NCBI RefSeq assembly: GCF_018390695.1
Contig: NZ_JAHBGF010000010.1
Coordinates: 310,001-374,000, forward strand
Direction: 5' to 3'
From: Ancylobacter sonchi
GTDB lineage: Bacteria; Pseudomonadota; Alphaproteobacteria; Rhizobiales; Xanthobacteraceae
Length of the DNA stretch: 64,000 nucleotides
The notes beneath the pieces are model-generated. The model was not told the DNA's origin. It made no database searches and saw nothing but the letters and a program-made list of their open reading frames with translations. The translations under genes and the position numbers were made by a program. Positions 38,842 to 48,641 of the stretch are shown here, one piece after another (positions within the stretch are counted from its first letter, which is position 1; every line of letters starts with the position of its first letter).

Positions 38842-39714
38842 TCAGGTCGACCGGCTGCGCTCGCGCCGGGCGCTGCCGGCCCACACATCCTCGCCGATGC
38901 GCCAAAGCGGCGGCATGCGGGCGAAAGGCGGGATGGTGTGTGCCATCACGGCGATGGCCAGGCGTCCGTTGGCGCCGATCTTGGCGTGCACCGCCTTCAC
39001 ATGCGCCTTGATGGTATCGATGCCGACGTCGAGTATCGCGGCGATGTCCTCGTTCGACTTGCCGCGGGCGATCCAGGAGGCGACCTCGAGCTGGCGTGGC
39101 GTCAGTTCCGGGAAGGCGATGCGCAACCGGTCGGCGGGCGTCAGCGCGGCAAGCGTGCGCTCGCGGGCTTGTCGGTAGCTGCGCAACAGATGCGGGCGCA
39201 GGGCCTCCAGCCGGTCGCGCTCCGCGTCGCTGAACGGCGGCCGGCCGACGATCCGGTGCCCGGAGATGGTCAGCACGTAATCGTCGTGCTGCATGACGAT
39301 GGACATTACGCGCCGGGCATTGGCGGGTAGGAACACTTCTTGCGCTATGGGCAGGGTAGGGAATTCCTTCTCGCTGAAGAAATCGGATTCGCGCAGAGCC
39401 CGTTCGCCGAAGAAGGCGGGATCGCCGCGCCAGAAGGCGTGGCTGTTCATGTGTCGTGCGAATGCCGCCATCGCGCTGGCGCGTCGCGCCGGATCGTCCT
39501 CGATCGACACGATTGAGCGGAACTCGCCGCTCGAATGGTGAAACTCGGAATACGTCACCACTTCCGCGTCGATGAGGCGGCCGATGCCGGTGAACAACAC
39601 CCTCGGCAAGGTGAGAAGATCAGGTTCCGCCTCGTACAGCGCGACGATCTCGTCGGCCAGTTCAGTATCGGCCAGTTTACTCTTCGGGGTAATGGCGGTG
39701 TTCTCGGTCAGCAT
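38842..39714 (-). CDS. LuxR-family helix-turn-helix transcriptional regulator
   Basis: A 290-residue regulator. ATG 39714 has AAGGTG 8 bases upstream; the longer open frame has no such site. The C-terminal LuxR-type DNA-binding domain is clear: LTPRQLEVASWIARGKSNEDIAAILDVGIDTIKAHVKAVHAKIG (near residues 205-250). The N-terminal 190 residues resemble a GAF/PAS-like sensor with no recognisable autoinducer-binding motif. It is divergent from the giant autotransporter gene (125-base gap) and is the natural candidate to control it. A similar regulator lies at 55184-56029. Confidence 0.9.
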   Translation of the reverse strand: MLTENTAITPKSKLADTELADEIVALYEAEPDLLTLPRVLFTGIGRLIDAEVVTYSEFHHSSGEFRSIVSIEDDPARRASAMAAFARHMNSHAFWRGDPAFFGERALRESDFFSEKEFPTLPIAQEVFLPANARRVMSIVMQHDDYVLTISGHRIVGRPPFSDAERDRLEALRPHLLRSYRQARERTLAALTPADRLRIAFPELTPRQLEVASWIARGKSNEDIAAILDVGIDTIKAHVKAVHAKIGANGRLAIAVMAHTIPPFARMPPLWRIGEDVWAGSARRERSRST

Positions 39715-39758
39715 CGCATTATCACCTTGAGCGAAGATTCCTCGCGCGCGCCCCGAAA

Positions 39759-39764
39759 TATAAT
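39759..39764 (+). promoter_or_regulatory. TATAAT hexamer in the LuxR/autotransporter divergent region
   Basis: A perfect -10-like TATAAT lies 76 bases before the autotransporter start, in an otherwise GC-rich 125-base gap. No matching -35 at normal spacing is visible, as would be expected for an activator-dependent promoter. Confidence 0.3.
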
Positions 39765-39839
39765 AGCGCACGCGGAACGCACGATGGGTTAACTGCGCCG
39801 GTCATCCGGTCGCATGTGCATGTGCTGGCGGGTTGAGAA

Positions 39840-42800
39840 ATGGCATCGCGTACGACCGTCATAACCGGACTGCCGTTGACGCTGATCGCCTCGGGATGGA
39901 TTGCTGCTCCCGGACCGGCTGCGGCGCAGGCGACCTGCGAGGCGTCGGGCAGCGGCTATAGCTGCTCCATTCCCGGCGGGAGCTATTCTTCGCCCATTAC
40001 GGTCACGGAGCCGGGCGACGCGCCCTCTTGCACGGCGCTGACCGTGAACAATGCCGGCGCCATCGACATCGGCGTCGGTACAGCCCCGACATCCTCGGTC
40101 GGCGTCTATGCCCTGGGCGCGTCGCTCACCGGCGACAACGCGGTCAACACCGGCGACGCCTCCGGCCTGACTGTCGTCAATACCGGGGCGATCACGCTCG
40201 GGGACGGCGCGTCGGCCTATTATGATTACAGCATCTTCGGCATCTGGGCGCAGCAGGCGGCGGGCGGGCTCGGCTCCACCACGGCGGCCGCCGAGGTGTT
40301 CAATTACAACAGCATCACTCTCGCCCCGTCGTCGGCCATCCAGGTGGAGGAAGCTTTCGGCATCTGGGTGAGCGACCAGGGCGGGGCGACCTTCGGCAAC
40401 TCTTACGGCGCCTCCGTCTATAATGACGGCGCGATCACCGTGACGGCCATCGGCCAGCAGGGCGCGGCCGGCATCGACGCCTTCTCCATCGGCGCCTATC
40501 TGGGCACCGCCGGTTCCGATTCGGGATTCGGAGGCATCGTCTCCGTGATCAACGCGGCGCCGGTGACCGTCGACTGGACGTGGCAGAATGTCGGCAACAA
40601 CAGCGGCGTCTTCGGCATCCAGGCGATCTCGACCGGCAGCAACGGCGTGAGCTTCACGTCGACGCAATATGGGACCGGCGGCGATGGCATACCGGCCGGG
40701 GCGTCCGGGATCGTGCTGAACGCCGGCGGCGACGTGACGGTCACTGCAAACGGCACCCCGCGAGATGTCGCGGTTCCCGGCCTTTCGATCCTCAACGCCG
40801 TATCCCCCGGCACCTCGTTGCAGGGCGCCGGCCTGTTCGCGGCGACGTTCGGCGGCAATGGCGGGTCGGGCTTCGGCTACCAGCAACCCGGCGGCAACGG
40901 CGCGGAGGGCGGACCGGTCCGCATCGCGATCGAGGATGCGAGCGTGACGACCACCGGTAGCGGACTGCCGGCACTCGCGCTGCTGGTGCAGGCCGGGGCC
41001 GGCGGGGTCTCCGGTTGCCAGAGCTTCAACGACTGTTCGTTTTGGCAGTCCGGCACGTACAGCCCCGAGGGCAATGGCGGCGCGGGCGGCGACGTCTACG
41101 CCAACGCGGATAGCAGCATCCAGATCGTCGCGAACACCGTTCCGGTCACCATCTCGACCAATGGTGACAATTCCGCCGGCATCCTGGCACTGATGCAGGG
41201 CGGCACCGGCGCCGCCGGCGGTCTCCTGCCAGCCTCCGGCACCGCCGGTGCGGGAGGCGCGGGCGGCAATGTCCACGCCACTCTCAACATCGGCCTTACC
41301 GGAGCCAACCAGCCGCTCGCCGTATTGACGCAGGGCACCAATTCTCCGGGCATCTCCGCGTCAAGCCTCGGCGGCGAAGGGAGCGCGGGCGCCGAGGCGG
41401 CCAACAGCCTCGACAGCATCACCGCCGGTGCCGGCGGAAATGGCGGCGATGGCGGCGCCATCAATGTCCGGTTGACGGCCGCCTCCGTGACCACGCTGCA
41501 AGATCAGTCGGTCGGCATCTATCTTCTCTCGCAAGGCGGCAGCGGGGGAGCTGGCGGCCTGGCCGATGGCGGTACCATCGAACAACATGGCGGCGACGGC
41601 GGCGACGGCGGTTCGGCGGGGGACCTGACGGTCACGCTCGATCCTGACTCGGCGATCACCACCTATGGGCTGTCCTCCTCGGCCATCGTGGCGACCAGCA
41701 TCAGCGGCGGCGGCGGCGATGGCGGCGACGCGAGCGGCGGGCATGCACATGCCGGCACAGGCGGCAGTGGCGGGAATGCCGGCAATGTCAGCGTCGACAA
41801 TGCCGGCGCGATCACCACGCACGGAGCCTCGGCCCGCGGCATCGTCGCGCAGTCGATCGCCGGCTCGGGCGGCGGCGGCGGCTATTCCTACGGCGTATTC
41901 AAGAGCACGGGCGGCACCGGCGCGGCGGCGGGCACCACCGGCAGCGTTTCCGTGAGCAATAGCGGCACCATCACCACCTATGGATCGAACGCGCATGGCG
42001 CGCTGCTGCAATCCATCGGTGGCGGCGGTGGCGCGGGCGGCCAGGCCGGCGGCTCCTTCGACACGATCGGCGGCAGCGCCAGCGACACACCCCATGAGTC
42101 CGATGGCGGCGATGTGCTCTTCACCTCGGACGGTGGCAGCATCGTCACCGACGGCTTCGGGGCGTTCGGCGTGCTCGGCCAGTCGATCGGTGGGGGTGGC
42201 GGCGATGGCGGCGGCGCGGCCGGCGGCAATGTGGTCATCGGCGGCAATGGCGGCGCAGGTGGCACCGGCGGAACGGTCACAGCCCATCTCAACGCCGGAA
42301 CCGAGATCCTCGCCCTGGACGATGGCTCGGCCGGCGTGGTGATGCAGTCGATCGGCGGCGGCGGCGGCAATGGAGGCAATGCCAGCGCCGACAGCATCTT
42401 CACGGCGGCGGCGGTCGGCGGCAAGGCCGGCGGTGGCGGCGACGGCGGCGCGGTCACTGTCAATGCCTATGACAGTTCCATCACCACCGCCGGCACCAAG
42501 GCGCCCGGCATTCTCGCGCAGTCGATCGGCGGCGGCGGTGGCGCGGGCGGCTGGGCAATCTCGACAGCGGTGTCGGCAGGCATCGGCGTGGCTTCGGCGA
42601 TTGGTGGCGCCGGGGGCACCGGCGGAGACGCCTCGACGTCGACCGTCACCCTTGCGGGCACCTCGGTACTGACCGGACTGCAGATCATGCTGCTGGGCGA
42701 GGGCATCGTGCTCGACCAGTCGCACTGCACGGACGCGACCTGCAACATGCTGCCGGTCGACAGCTACGGCGTCGTCGTGCAGAGCATCGGCGGCGGCGGC

Positions 42801-45800
42801 GGCATGGGTGGCGCCGCCACGGCGCAATCGCTGGTGCTGGCGATCCCGACGCCGAGCGGCGACCAGATCGGGGTGTCCGTGAGCCTCGCAGTGGGCGGTT
42901 CAGGCGGCGATGGCGGTGACGGCAGCACGGCGCAGTTCTTCCAGACGCAGGGCAGCACGATCGCAACCTATGGCCAGGGTTCTGCCGGCGTGCTGGCGCA
43001 GTCGATCGGCGGCGGCGGCGGCGTGGGCGGCGATTCCTCCGCCAATGCCGCCGTGCTCGGCTATGACGTGCCGGGCGATGCCACCTCGGTCGCCGTCACG
43101 ACGACCGTTTCCATGGGAGGAACGGGCGGCAGCGGCGGGGCGGGCGGCGAGGTGCTGGTGGCGCTCGGCGGCACGCTCGACGGCTCCGGCAATTTCACCG
43201 CCGACCCGGCCGGCAGCGCGGCGACCTCCATCACCACCTATGGCGACTATGCCAATGGCATAATGGCGCAGTCGATCGGCGGCGGCGGCGGCGATGCCGG
43301 CTTCGGCGCCGGCAACACCCAGTCCTTCGGCACCGGCAGCAGCACATCGATCTCGGTGACGCTGGGCTCGCAGGGCGGCGCGGGCGGAGACGGCGGCCAG
43401 ATCTACGCCTATATCGGCCCCGGCGACGGCATCACTACCTGGGGCTCCGGCTCGGTCGGCCTGCTGGCGCAGTCGATCGGCGGTGGCGGTGGCACCTCGC
43501 AAGGCGGCTCGTACAGCCTGGCGCAGACCATCGGCACCGGCCAGAACAGCGCGACGCTGAAGCCGAGCGTGACGGTCAATCTGGGCCTCGGCTCCACCGC
43601 TACCGGCGGCAATGGCGGCAACCTGAACATCGACGTCGCGGCGCCGATCACCACCCATGGCGGCGACGCGGTCGGCGTTCTCGCGCAGTCGATCGGTGGC
43701 GGCGGTGGAACGGTCGGATCGGCGGGCTCCGACGGCTCGGCGGACAACCCGATCGTCGCCACCAATAACGGCTATGCCGAGCGCGAATTCTCCAGCGAGG
43801 TCTCGAACTTCCTGCAGAACGTTTTCCAGGGCGACAACGACGGCAGCAACATTCCCTCCATCGATACGAGCTTCACGCTGTCCATCGGCGGCACGGGCGC
43901 GCAGGGCGGCACGGGCGGGAACGTCGAGGTCGCCATATCGGCGCCGATCACCACCAGCGGCGACTGGGCGAGCGGCGTAGTTGCGCAGTCCATCGGCGGC
44001 GGCGGCGGCAAGGGCGGCACGGCGGCGGCGACCGGCACTGGCGGCCTTCCCGAGATAACCATCAATTCCACCGTCGCGCTCGGCGGCAGCGGCGGCTCGG
44101 GCAACAATGGCCGCGAGGTGCTCATCGACCTGCAGCAGGGCGACGCCGTCATCCAGACCGCCGGCTATGCCGCGAGCGGCATCATCGCGCAGAGCGTCGG
44201 CGGTGGCGGCGGCATGGGAGCCGATGGCTCGGACAGTGCGACGGGTATCGTGACGCTCGGCCAGGACGAGGGCGGGAATGCCGGCAGCGGTGGTGCCGGC
44301 GGCCCGGTGCAGCTCGAATATGGCGACACCAATGGCTCGACCGTCGCCACCACCGGCGTCGCGGCCGATGCCATCATCCTGCAATCGGTCGGCGGCGGTG
44401 GCGGCATCGGCGGCGCGGGCAGCAGCCTGTTTGCCGGCGCGACGCAGCAATCCACCCAGTGGGAGCTGACCGCTGGCGGCAATTCCGGCTCCGGCGGCGA
44501 TGGCGGCACGGTGCTGGTGCGGCAGGGCGCGACTGACGCGATACTGAACGTCTCTACCACCGGCGCCTATTCGATCGGTCTGCTGGCGCAGTCGATCGGC
44601 GGCGGCGGCGGCCTGATCAGCGTCCAGCCGACCGCCGAGACGGTGACCGCCAATCTCGGTGGCGACATGTCGAGCGGCAATGGCGGCGAGGTCACTATCA
44701 ACGCCAGCAACGTCAACCTCAGCACGCAGGGCGTTGCCGCGCACGGCATCGTCGCGCAGTCGATCGGCGGCGGCGGCGGCTATATCCGGGTGAACGACAC
44801 CAGCACCACCACGGCGGCGGCGACGCCTTCGCTGACCGCCACCTGGAACGCCTCCGATTCGAACAGCCTCACCCAAGGGACTGGAAGCGGCGGCGACGTG
44901 AACATCACGCTGATCGGCGGCGGCGTCACCGTCAGCGGCGCGGGGGCGGTCGGTATCCTCGCTCAGTCGCTTGGCGGCGGCGGCGGCATTCTTGTGAGCG
45001 ACGGCTCGATCTTCGCCGGCTCGGCGGCATCGACCTCCGGTATCTGCATGGATTCCTGCACCGGCGGCGGCGATGTCACTGTCATTGCCAATGGCAATGT
45101 CTCGGCCACCGGTACCAACGGCATCGGCCTCTTCGCGCAGAGCCAGGGCACGCCTGGCTATAACGGGACCGTCGCCGTCACCGTCGCCGCGACCGTGACG
45201 GGTGGCAGCGGCACCGCCGCCACCACCTCGCAATCCGGAGCCGCCGGCGTCTGGATCGATGGCGACAGTTCCGCCAACTCCGTTACCGTCAATACCGGGG
45301 CTACGCTTACGACCGGGCTCGGCACCAGCGGGACGGCGATCCTGCAGACCGGAGGCGGCGTCACCACCGTCAACAATTCCGGCACGGTTACCGGCGCCGC
45401 CTATCTCAACGGCGGCACGTTCAACAACGTCAATGGCGGCACCCACAATACCGGCAGCATCAATGACGGCGACGTCGCCAATGACGGCGTGCTGAACATC
45501 GGCCTGTTCGACGAGATCCGCGCCACCCACGTCACCGGCGACTTCGTGCAGACGAGTAATGGCCGGCTTGGCGTCACCATCCATTCGCTCGCCGGCTCCG
45601 CCGACAGGCTGGAGATCGACGGTTCGGCCGTCATCGGCGGCGTCATCGTCCCGACGGTGATCTCGCTGCTGCCCGGGACGGTGCCGGTGGTGACTGCCAC
45701 CAGCATGACCTCCTCGGCACAGGCGCAGGACTCGCTGCTGTTCGACTGGGATGCCGAGCAGCGCGGCAACACGCTGACACTGACGCCGCATTCGGACTTC

Positions 45801-46901
45801 ACGCCGGCCGGCGTCGCGCTCAATCGCAGCCAGCTCTCGCTTGCCAACTATTTCACCCGCGCCTGGGACAATGCCGACGCCGCCTTCGCCACCCAGTTCG
45901 CCGACATGTCGGGGATCGGCACCGCCACCGGCTACACGACGATGCTGAACCAGCTGTCCGGCCAGGACATCCAGGCGCAATCGCTGGCGCTGGCCAATTC
46001 GGCGGGGTCGATACTGGGCGCCTCGATGAGCTGCCCGGTCTTCGTCGGCAACGGCGTACTGCTCGGCGAGGACAATTGCAGCTGGGCGACCATCTCCGGA
46101 CGCTGGACCGATCAGGACACCACCCGCGACATCCAGGGGTACGAGGTCGACACCACCAGCTACCGCATCGGCGCCCAGCACGAGATCGCGCCGGAGTGGT
46201 ATCTTGGCGGCTCCTTCGCCTATGGCGACACCTCGTCGTCGACGGATAACGGCTCCTGGGGCGACGGCTACACGCTGGACGGCTCGGTGGCGCTGAAACA
46301 TGTGAAGGGCCCGTGGTTCGTCGCCGGCTCGCTCGCCATGGCCTATGGCTCCTTCGATTCCTACCGCCGGATCAACCTGCCCTTCGCCGCCGAGACGCTG
46401 GAGAGCGACCCCAGCATCTTCCTTGTGGGCGGGCGGCTGCGGGCCGGCTACGAATTCACCCGTGGCGACTGGTATCTGCGGCCCTATGGCGACGTCGACC
46501 TATTCTACACCAACCTGCCCGGCGTCACCGAAGCCGGCACCTCGATCTATGCGCTCGACGTCGAAGGTAGCAGCAAGACCAATGTTCAGCTGTCCCTGAT
46601 GATGGAAGTCGGCGGCCGGCTGAACCTCGACGCGGCGACGACGCTCCGGCCCTATGCCAGTGTCGGCGTCAGCTATCTGCCGGACAATACCCGCACCTTC
46701 GAGAGCAGCTTCATCAACGCCACCGCGAATAACGGCACGTTCCTCACCTATATCGAGACGCCGGAGGTGCTGGGGCGCCTCGATCTGGGGCTGCAATATT
46801 TCAGGGCCAACGGCATCGAGCTTAAGGTCGGCTACACGGCCGATATCGGCGAGGATTATCTCAGCCAGTCGGCCAGCGTGCGTTTCGCCTACCATTTCTA
46901 G
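39840..46901 (+). CDS. Giant glycine-rich autotransporter (type V secretion) with repeat passenger
   Basis: A 2353-residue protein secreted to the cell surface. Residues 1-30 form a signal peptide (LTLIASGWIAAPGPAAA-Q). The passenger (about 31-2060) is rich in Gly, Ala, Ser, Thr and Asn, the composition of a long beta-helix. Between about residues 720 and 1715 it contains fifteen copies of Q-S-(I/V/L)-GGGGG, each preceded by a G-(I/V/L)-(L/V/I)-A-like strand and a T-(T/S)-x-G strand, spaced roughly 45-90 residues. Before them are Gly-rich, more variable repeats. The last 275 residues (from about 2080, SWATISGRW) are an autotransporter beta-barrel ending in RFAYHF. No protease motif is seen; adhesion or matrix function is inferred from architecture. 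The start codon has only a weak upstream site (TTGAGAA). Large open frames on the opposite strand are composition artefacts. Confidence 0.92.
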   Translation: MASRTTVITGLPLTLIASGWIAAPGPAAAQATCEASGSGYSCSIPGGSYSSPITVTEPGDAPSCTALTVNNAGAIDIGVGTAPTSSVGVYALGASLTGDNAVNTGDASGLTVVNTGAITLGDGASAYYDYSIFGIWAQQAAGGLGSTTAAAEVFNYNSITLAPSSAIQVEEAFGIWVSDQGGATFGNSYGASVYNDGAITVTAIGQQGAAGIDAFSIGAYLGTAGSDSGFGGIVSVINAAPVTVDWTWQNVGNNSGVFGIQAISTGSNGVSFTSTQYGTGGDGIPAGASGIVLNAGGDVTVTANGTPRDVAVPGLSILNAVSPGTSLQGAGLFAATFGGNGGSGFGYQQPGGNGAEGGPVRIAIEDASVTTTGSGLPALALLVQAGAGGVSGCQSFNDCSFWQSGTYSPEGNGGAGGDVYANADSSIQIVANTVPVTISTNGDNSAGILALMQGGTGAAGGLLPASGTAGAGGAGGNVHATLNIGLTGANQPLAVLTQGTNSPGISASSLGGEGSAGAEAANSLDSITAGAGGNGGDGGAINVRLTAASVTTLQDQSVGIYLLSQGGSGGAGGLADGGTIEQHGGDGGDGGSAGDLTVTLDPDSAITTYGLSSSAIVATSISGGGGDGGDASGGHAHAGTGGSGGNAGNVSVDNAGAITTHGASARGIVAQSIAGSGGGGGYSYGVFKSTGGTGAAAGTTGSVSVSNSGTITTYGSNAHGALLQSIGGGGGAGGQAGGSFDTIGGSASDTPHESDGGDVLFTSDGGSIVTDGFGAFGVLGQSIGGGGGDGGGAAGGNVVIGGNGGAGGTGGTVTAHLNAGTEILALDDGSAGVVMQSIGGGGGNGGNASADSIFTAAAVGGKAGGGGDGGAVTVNAYDSSITTAGTKAPGILAQSIGGGGGAGGWAISTAVSAGIGVASAIGGAGGTGGDASTSTVTLAGTSVLTGLQIMLLGEGIVLDQSHCTDATCNMLPVDSYGVVVQSIGGGGGMGGAATAQSLVLAIPTPSGDQIGVSVSLAVGGSGGDGGDGSTAQFFQTQGSTIATYGQGSAGVLAQSIGGGGGVGGDSSANAAVLGYDVPGDATSVAVTTTVSMGGTGGSGGAGGEVLVALGGTLDGSGNFTADPAGSAATSITTYGDYANGIMAQSIGGGGGDAGFGAGNTQSFGTGSSTSISVTLGSQGGAGGDGGQIYAYIGPGDGITTWGSGSVGLLAQSIGGGGGTSQGGSYSLAQTIGTGQNSATLKPSVTVNLGLGSTATGGNGGNLNIDVAAPITTHGGDAVGVLAQSIGGGGGTVGSAGSDGSADNPIVATNNGYAEREFSSEVSNFLQNVFQGDNDGSNIPSIDTSFTLSIGGTGAQGGTGGNVEVAISAPITTSGDWASGVVAQSIGGGGGKGGTAAATGTGGLPEITINSTVALGGSGGSGNNGREVLIDLQQGDAVIQTAGYAASGIIAQSVGGGGGMGADGSDSATGIVTLGQDEGGNAGSGGAGGPVQLEYGDTNGSTVATTGVAADAIILQSVGGGGGIGGAGSSLFAGATQQSTQWELTAGGNSGSGGDGGTVLVRQGATDAILNVSTTGAYSIGLLAQSIGGGGGLISVQPTAETVTANLGGDMSSGNGGEVTINASNVNLSTQGVAAHGIVAQSIGGGGGYIRVNDTSTTTAAATPSLTATWNASDSNSLTQGTGSGGDVNITLIGGGVTVSGAGAVGILAQSLGGGGGILVSDGSIFAGSAASTSGICMDSCTGGGDVTVIANGNVSATGTNGIGLFAQSQGTPGYNGTVAVTVAATVTGGSGTAATTSQSGAAGVWIDGDSSANSVTVNTGATLTTGLGTSGTAILQTGGGVTTVNNSGTVTGAAYLNGGTFNNVNGGTHNTGSINDGDVANDGVLNIGLFDEIRATHVTGDFVQTSNGRLGVTIHSLAGSADRLEIDGSAVIGGVIVPTVISLLPGTVPVVTATSMTSSAQAQDSLLFDWDAEQRGNTLTLTPHSDFTPAGVALNRSQLSLANYFTRAWDNADAAFATQFADMSGIGTATGYTTMLNQLSGQDIQAQSLALANSAGSILGASMSCPVFVGNGVLLGEDNCSWATISGRWTDQDTTRDIQGYEVDTTSYRIGAQHEIAPEWYLGGSFAYGDTSSSTDNGSWGDGYTLDGSVALKHVKGPWFVAGSLAMAYGSFDSYRRINLPFAAETLESDPSIFLVGGRLRAGYEFTRGDWYLRPYGDVDLFYTNLPGVTEAGTSIYALDVEGSSKTNVQLSLMMEVGGRLNLDAATTLRPYASVGVSYLPDNTRTFESSFINATANNGTFLTYIETPEVLGRLDLGLQYFRANGIELKVGYTADIGEDYLSQSASVRFAYHF
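42006..44986 (+). repeat. Region of tandem-like QS(I/V/L)GGGGG-coding repeats
   Basis: Within the autotransporter gene the near-identical DNA motif CAGTCGATCGGCGGCGG and close variants recur fifteen times. The repeat units differ in length and in the sequence between motifs, so they are protein-level beta-helix repeats with conserved DNA cores rather than a perfect tandem array. The conserved cores could allow recombination and length variation. Confidence 0.8.
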
Positions 46902-47277
46902 TGCATCGGATTGTCTGCCTCGGCCGGTCGCGTCGCACATTGGCGGGTGCGGTCTGCGCCGTCCGATTCATGTCGCCGAAACACCGGGGCCTTCGTTCGT
47001 CGGCAGGTCAGTGGCGGCTCGACGGCGACCGGCCCTTGGATGTGTGTCCCTGCTGGCGGCAGGCACGCTAGCAGGGCTCCTTGCCACCCGAGAGAACCCC
47101 ACAACCGACCGGAAGCGGTCACATCGCTCGAATTTGCCTATCTTATAGGCTCGCCTATATCGCAAGCATACCCGCCAAGCTTCGTGTGTTGGCGATATTT
47201 CCCCTCCCGCAGGCCGCCTTACTTTCTGCACCGCGCTGGCGACTCTCCGGCGCGGTCACAAGGAGTTAGGTGCGTTA
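46902..47277. other. Intergenic region of about 375 bases before the first LLM cassette
   Basis: There is no convincing gene on either strand. The right half is less GC-rich and contains the candidate promoter and palindrome described at 47134-47161. AAGGAG and AGGTG lie before the LLM start at 47278. Confidence 0.6.
47134..47161 (+). promoter_or_regulatory. Candidate promoter overlapped by a GCCTAT palindrome
   Basis: TTGCCT, 16 bases, TATATC. Over it lies the perfect palindrome GCCTAT-CTT-ATAGGC (47136-47150), and a third GCCTAT starts at 47153. An operator placed across -35 and -10 suggests repression or tight control of the LLM/ABC operon that starts 117 bases downstream. Confidence 0.5.
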
Positions 47278-48597
47278 ATGCCCGCAAATCCGTTTCATCT
47301 CGCCTGGTTTCTTCAGGGCTCGAGCATTCAGGCCTGGGGAGAGCCGTGGACTGGTAACATTGCGCAGGAATGGATGAGCGCCGACATGTTTCTCGACCTC
47401 GTAAGGTCGATGGAACGCGCCTGCTTCGACTACATCCTCATCGAGGATTCCATCTATATCGGCCAGAACTGGCAGAATTCGCGCGACATCTTCCTGAAGG
47501 GCGGCATCTGCGCGCCGCGGCAGGAGCCCTCGGTGGTCGCGACGCTCATGGCGGCGGCCACCAAGCGCCTCGGCATCGTGCCGACGCTCTCCACCTTCGC
47601 CTACCATCCCTATCTGACGGCGCGCATCGTGTCCTCGCTCGACCAGATCTCCGGCGGCCGGGCCGGCTGGAACATGGTGACCGGCTCGTCGGATTTCTCG
47701 GCACAGAATTTCGGCATGGACAAGCTGCCCGACCATGACGAGCGCTATGTCATGGCTCAGGAGTACATCGACATCGTTAAGGGCCTGTGGGGCTCCTGGG
47801 AGCCGGGCGCCATCCTCGATGATCGCGAGAACGGCGTGCTGATCGATCCCGCCAAGGTTCACACCATCGATTACAAGGGCAAATATTACGCCTCGCGCGG
47901 GCCGCTGAACTCCGGGCCGTGCCCGCAGGGCCAGCCGGTGATCGCCCAGGCGGGCGGCTCGAAGAGTGGTCGCACCATCGCCGCCACCCATGCCGACACC
48001 ATCGTCGCCGCCCCGAACGGGGTCGCCAACATGAAGCAGTATCGCGAGGACATCCGCGCCCAGATGGCGGCGATGGGACGCGATCCGAACAGCTGCAAGA
48101 TCCTGTTCCTGCTTTCGCCAATCGTCGCCGAGACCGAGGACCAGGCGAAGTGGTATGCCGAGCAGCGCCGCGTCTCGGCCGCGGCCAATCTCGACACCCG
48201 CATGGCGCGCTTCGGCTGGAGCACCAATCTCGACCTCTCCAGCCTCGACCTCGATACGCCGGTGAGCCAGCTGAGCCTCACCACCAACGGCCACCAGTCG
48301 AGCCTCTCGCAGTTCCTCACCCGCGCCGGCGACAAGCCGCTGCGCGAGGCGATGATCGACCATGTGAGCTGCGGCTACTGCGTCGACGTGGTCGGCACGC
48401 CGGACAGCGTCGCCAGCCAGATGGAGGAGATCATGGCGGAGGTGGGCGGCGACGGCTTCCTCATCGCGCTCGGCGACGTCAGCCGCCGCTCGGTCGCCAC
48501 CATCATGGACGGCCTCGTGCCGGTGTTGCAGCGCCGTGGCCTGACCCGCCGTGCCTACGCCCACGAGCAGCTGCGCGACAACCTGCTCGACTTCTGA
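47278..48597 (+). CDS. LLM-class flavin-dependent monooxygenase 1 (NtaA/SnaA/DszA type)
   Basis: A 439-residue bacterial-luciferase-like enzyme using reduced FMN and O2. Family features: FHLAWFLQGSS at the N-terminus, ERACFDYILIEDS, GIVPTLSTFAYHPY, DQISGGRAGWNMVTGSSDFSAQNFG, SRGPLNSGPCPQGQPVIAQAG and GTPDSVASQMEEIM. Relatives oxidise nitrilotriacetate, EDTA, dibenzothiophene sulfone, dimethyl sulfide or S-alkylcysteines. First gene of an operon with a polar-amino-acid ABC importer, so the transported solute is probably the substrate or its precursor. Very close in sequence to the enzyme at 61697. Reduced flavin could come from the reductase at 51829. Confidence 0.92.
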   Translation: MPANPFHLAWFLQGSSIQAWGEPWTGNIAQEWMSADMFLDLVRSMERACFDYILIEDSIYIGQNWQNSRDIFLKGGICAPRQEPSVVATLMAAATKRLGIVPTLSTFAYHPYLTARIVSSLDQISGGRAGWNMVTGSSDFSAQNFGMDKLPDHDERYVMAQEYIDIVKGLWGSWEPGAILDDRENGVLIDPAKVHTIDYKGKYYASRGPLNSGPCPQGQPVIAQAGGSKSGRTIAATHADTIVAAPNGVANMKQYREDIRAQMAAMGRDPNSCKILFLLSPIVAETEDQAKWYAEQRRVSAAANLDTRMARFGWSTNLDLSSLDLDTPVSQLSLTTNGHQSSLSQFLTRAGDKPLREAMIDHVSCGYCVDVVGTPDSVASQMEEIMAEVGGDGFLIALGDVSRRSVATIMDGLVPVLQRRGLTRRAYAHEQLRDNLLDF

Positions 48598-48641
48598 CCG
48601 CCGCTTTTCCGCGATCCCTTCCTCAAGACAGGACGATGCCG

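Noticed and set aside
39789..42827. Two further long minus-strand open frames under the autotransporter passenger
   Set aside because: Same composition artefact; no recognisable protein.
42006..44986. CRISPR-like regularly spaced repeats
   Set aside because: The recurring GGCGGCGG motif is in frame and codes for Gly-rich protein repeats with variable spacing. It is not a repeat-spacer array, and no cas genes are present.
42900..46301. A 1133-codon open frame on the minus strand inside the autotransporter gene
   Set aside because: It is the mirror of the GC-rich Gly repeats, rich in Ala/Arg/Asp/Gly without any domain, and has no ribosome-binding site. The plus strand encodes a complete exported barrel protein.
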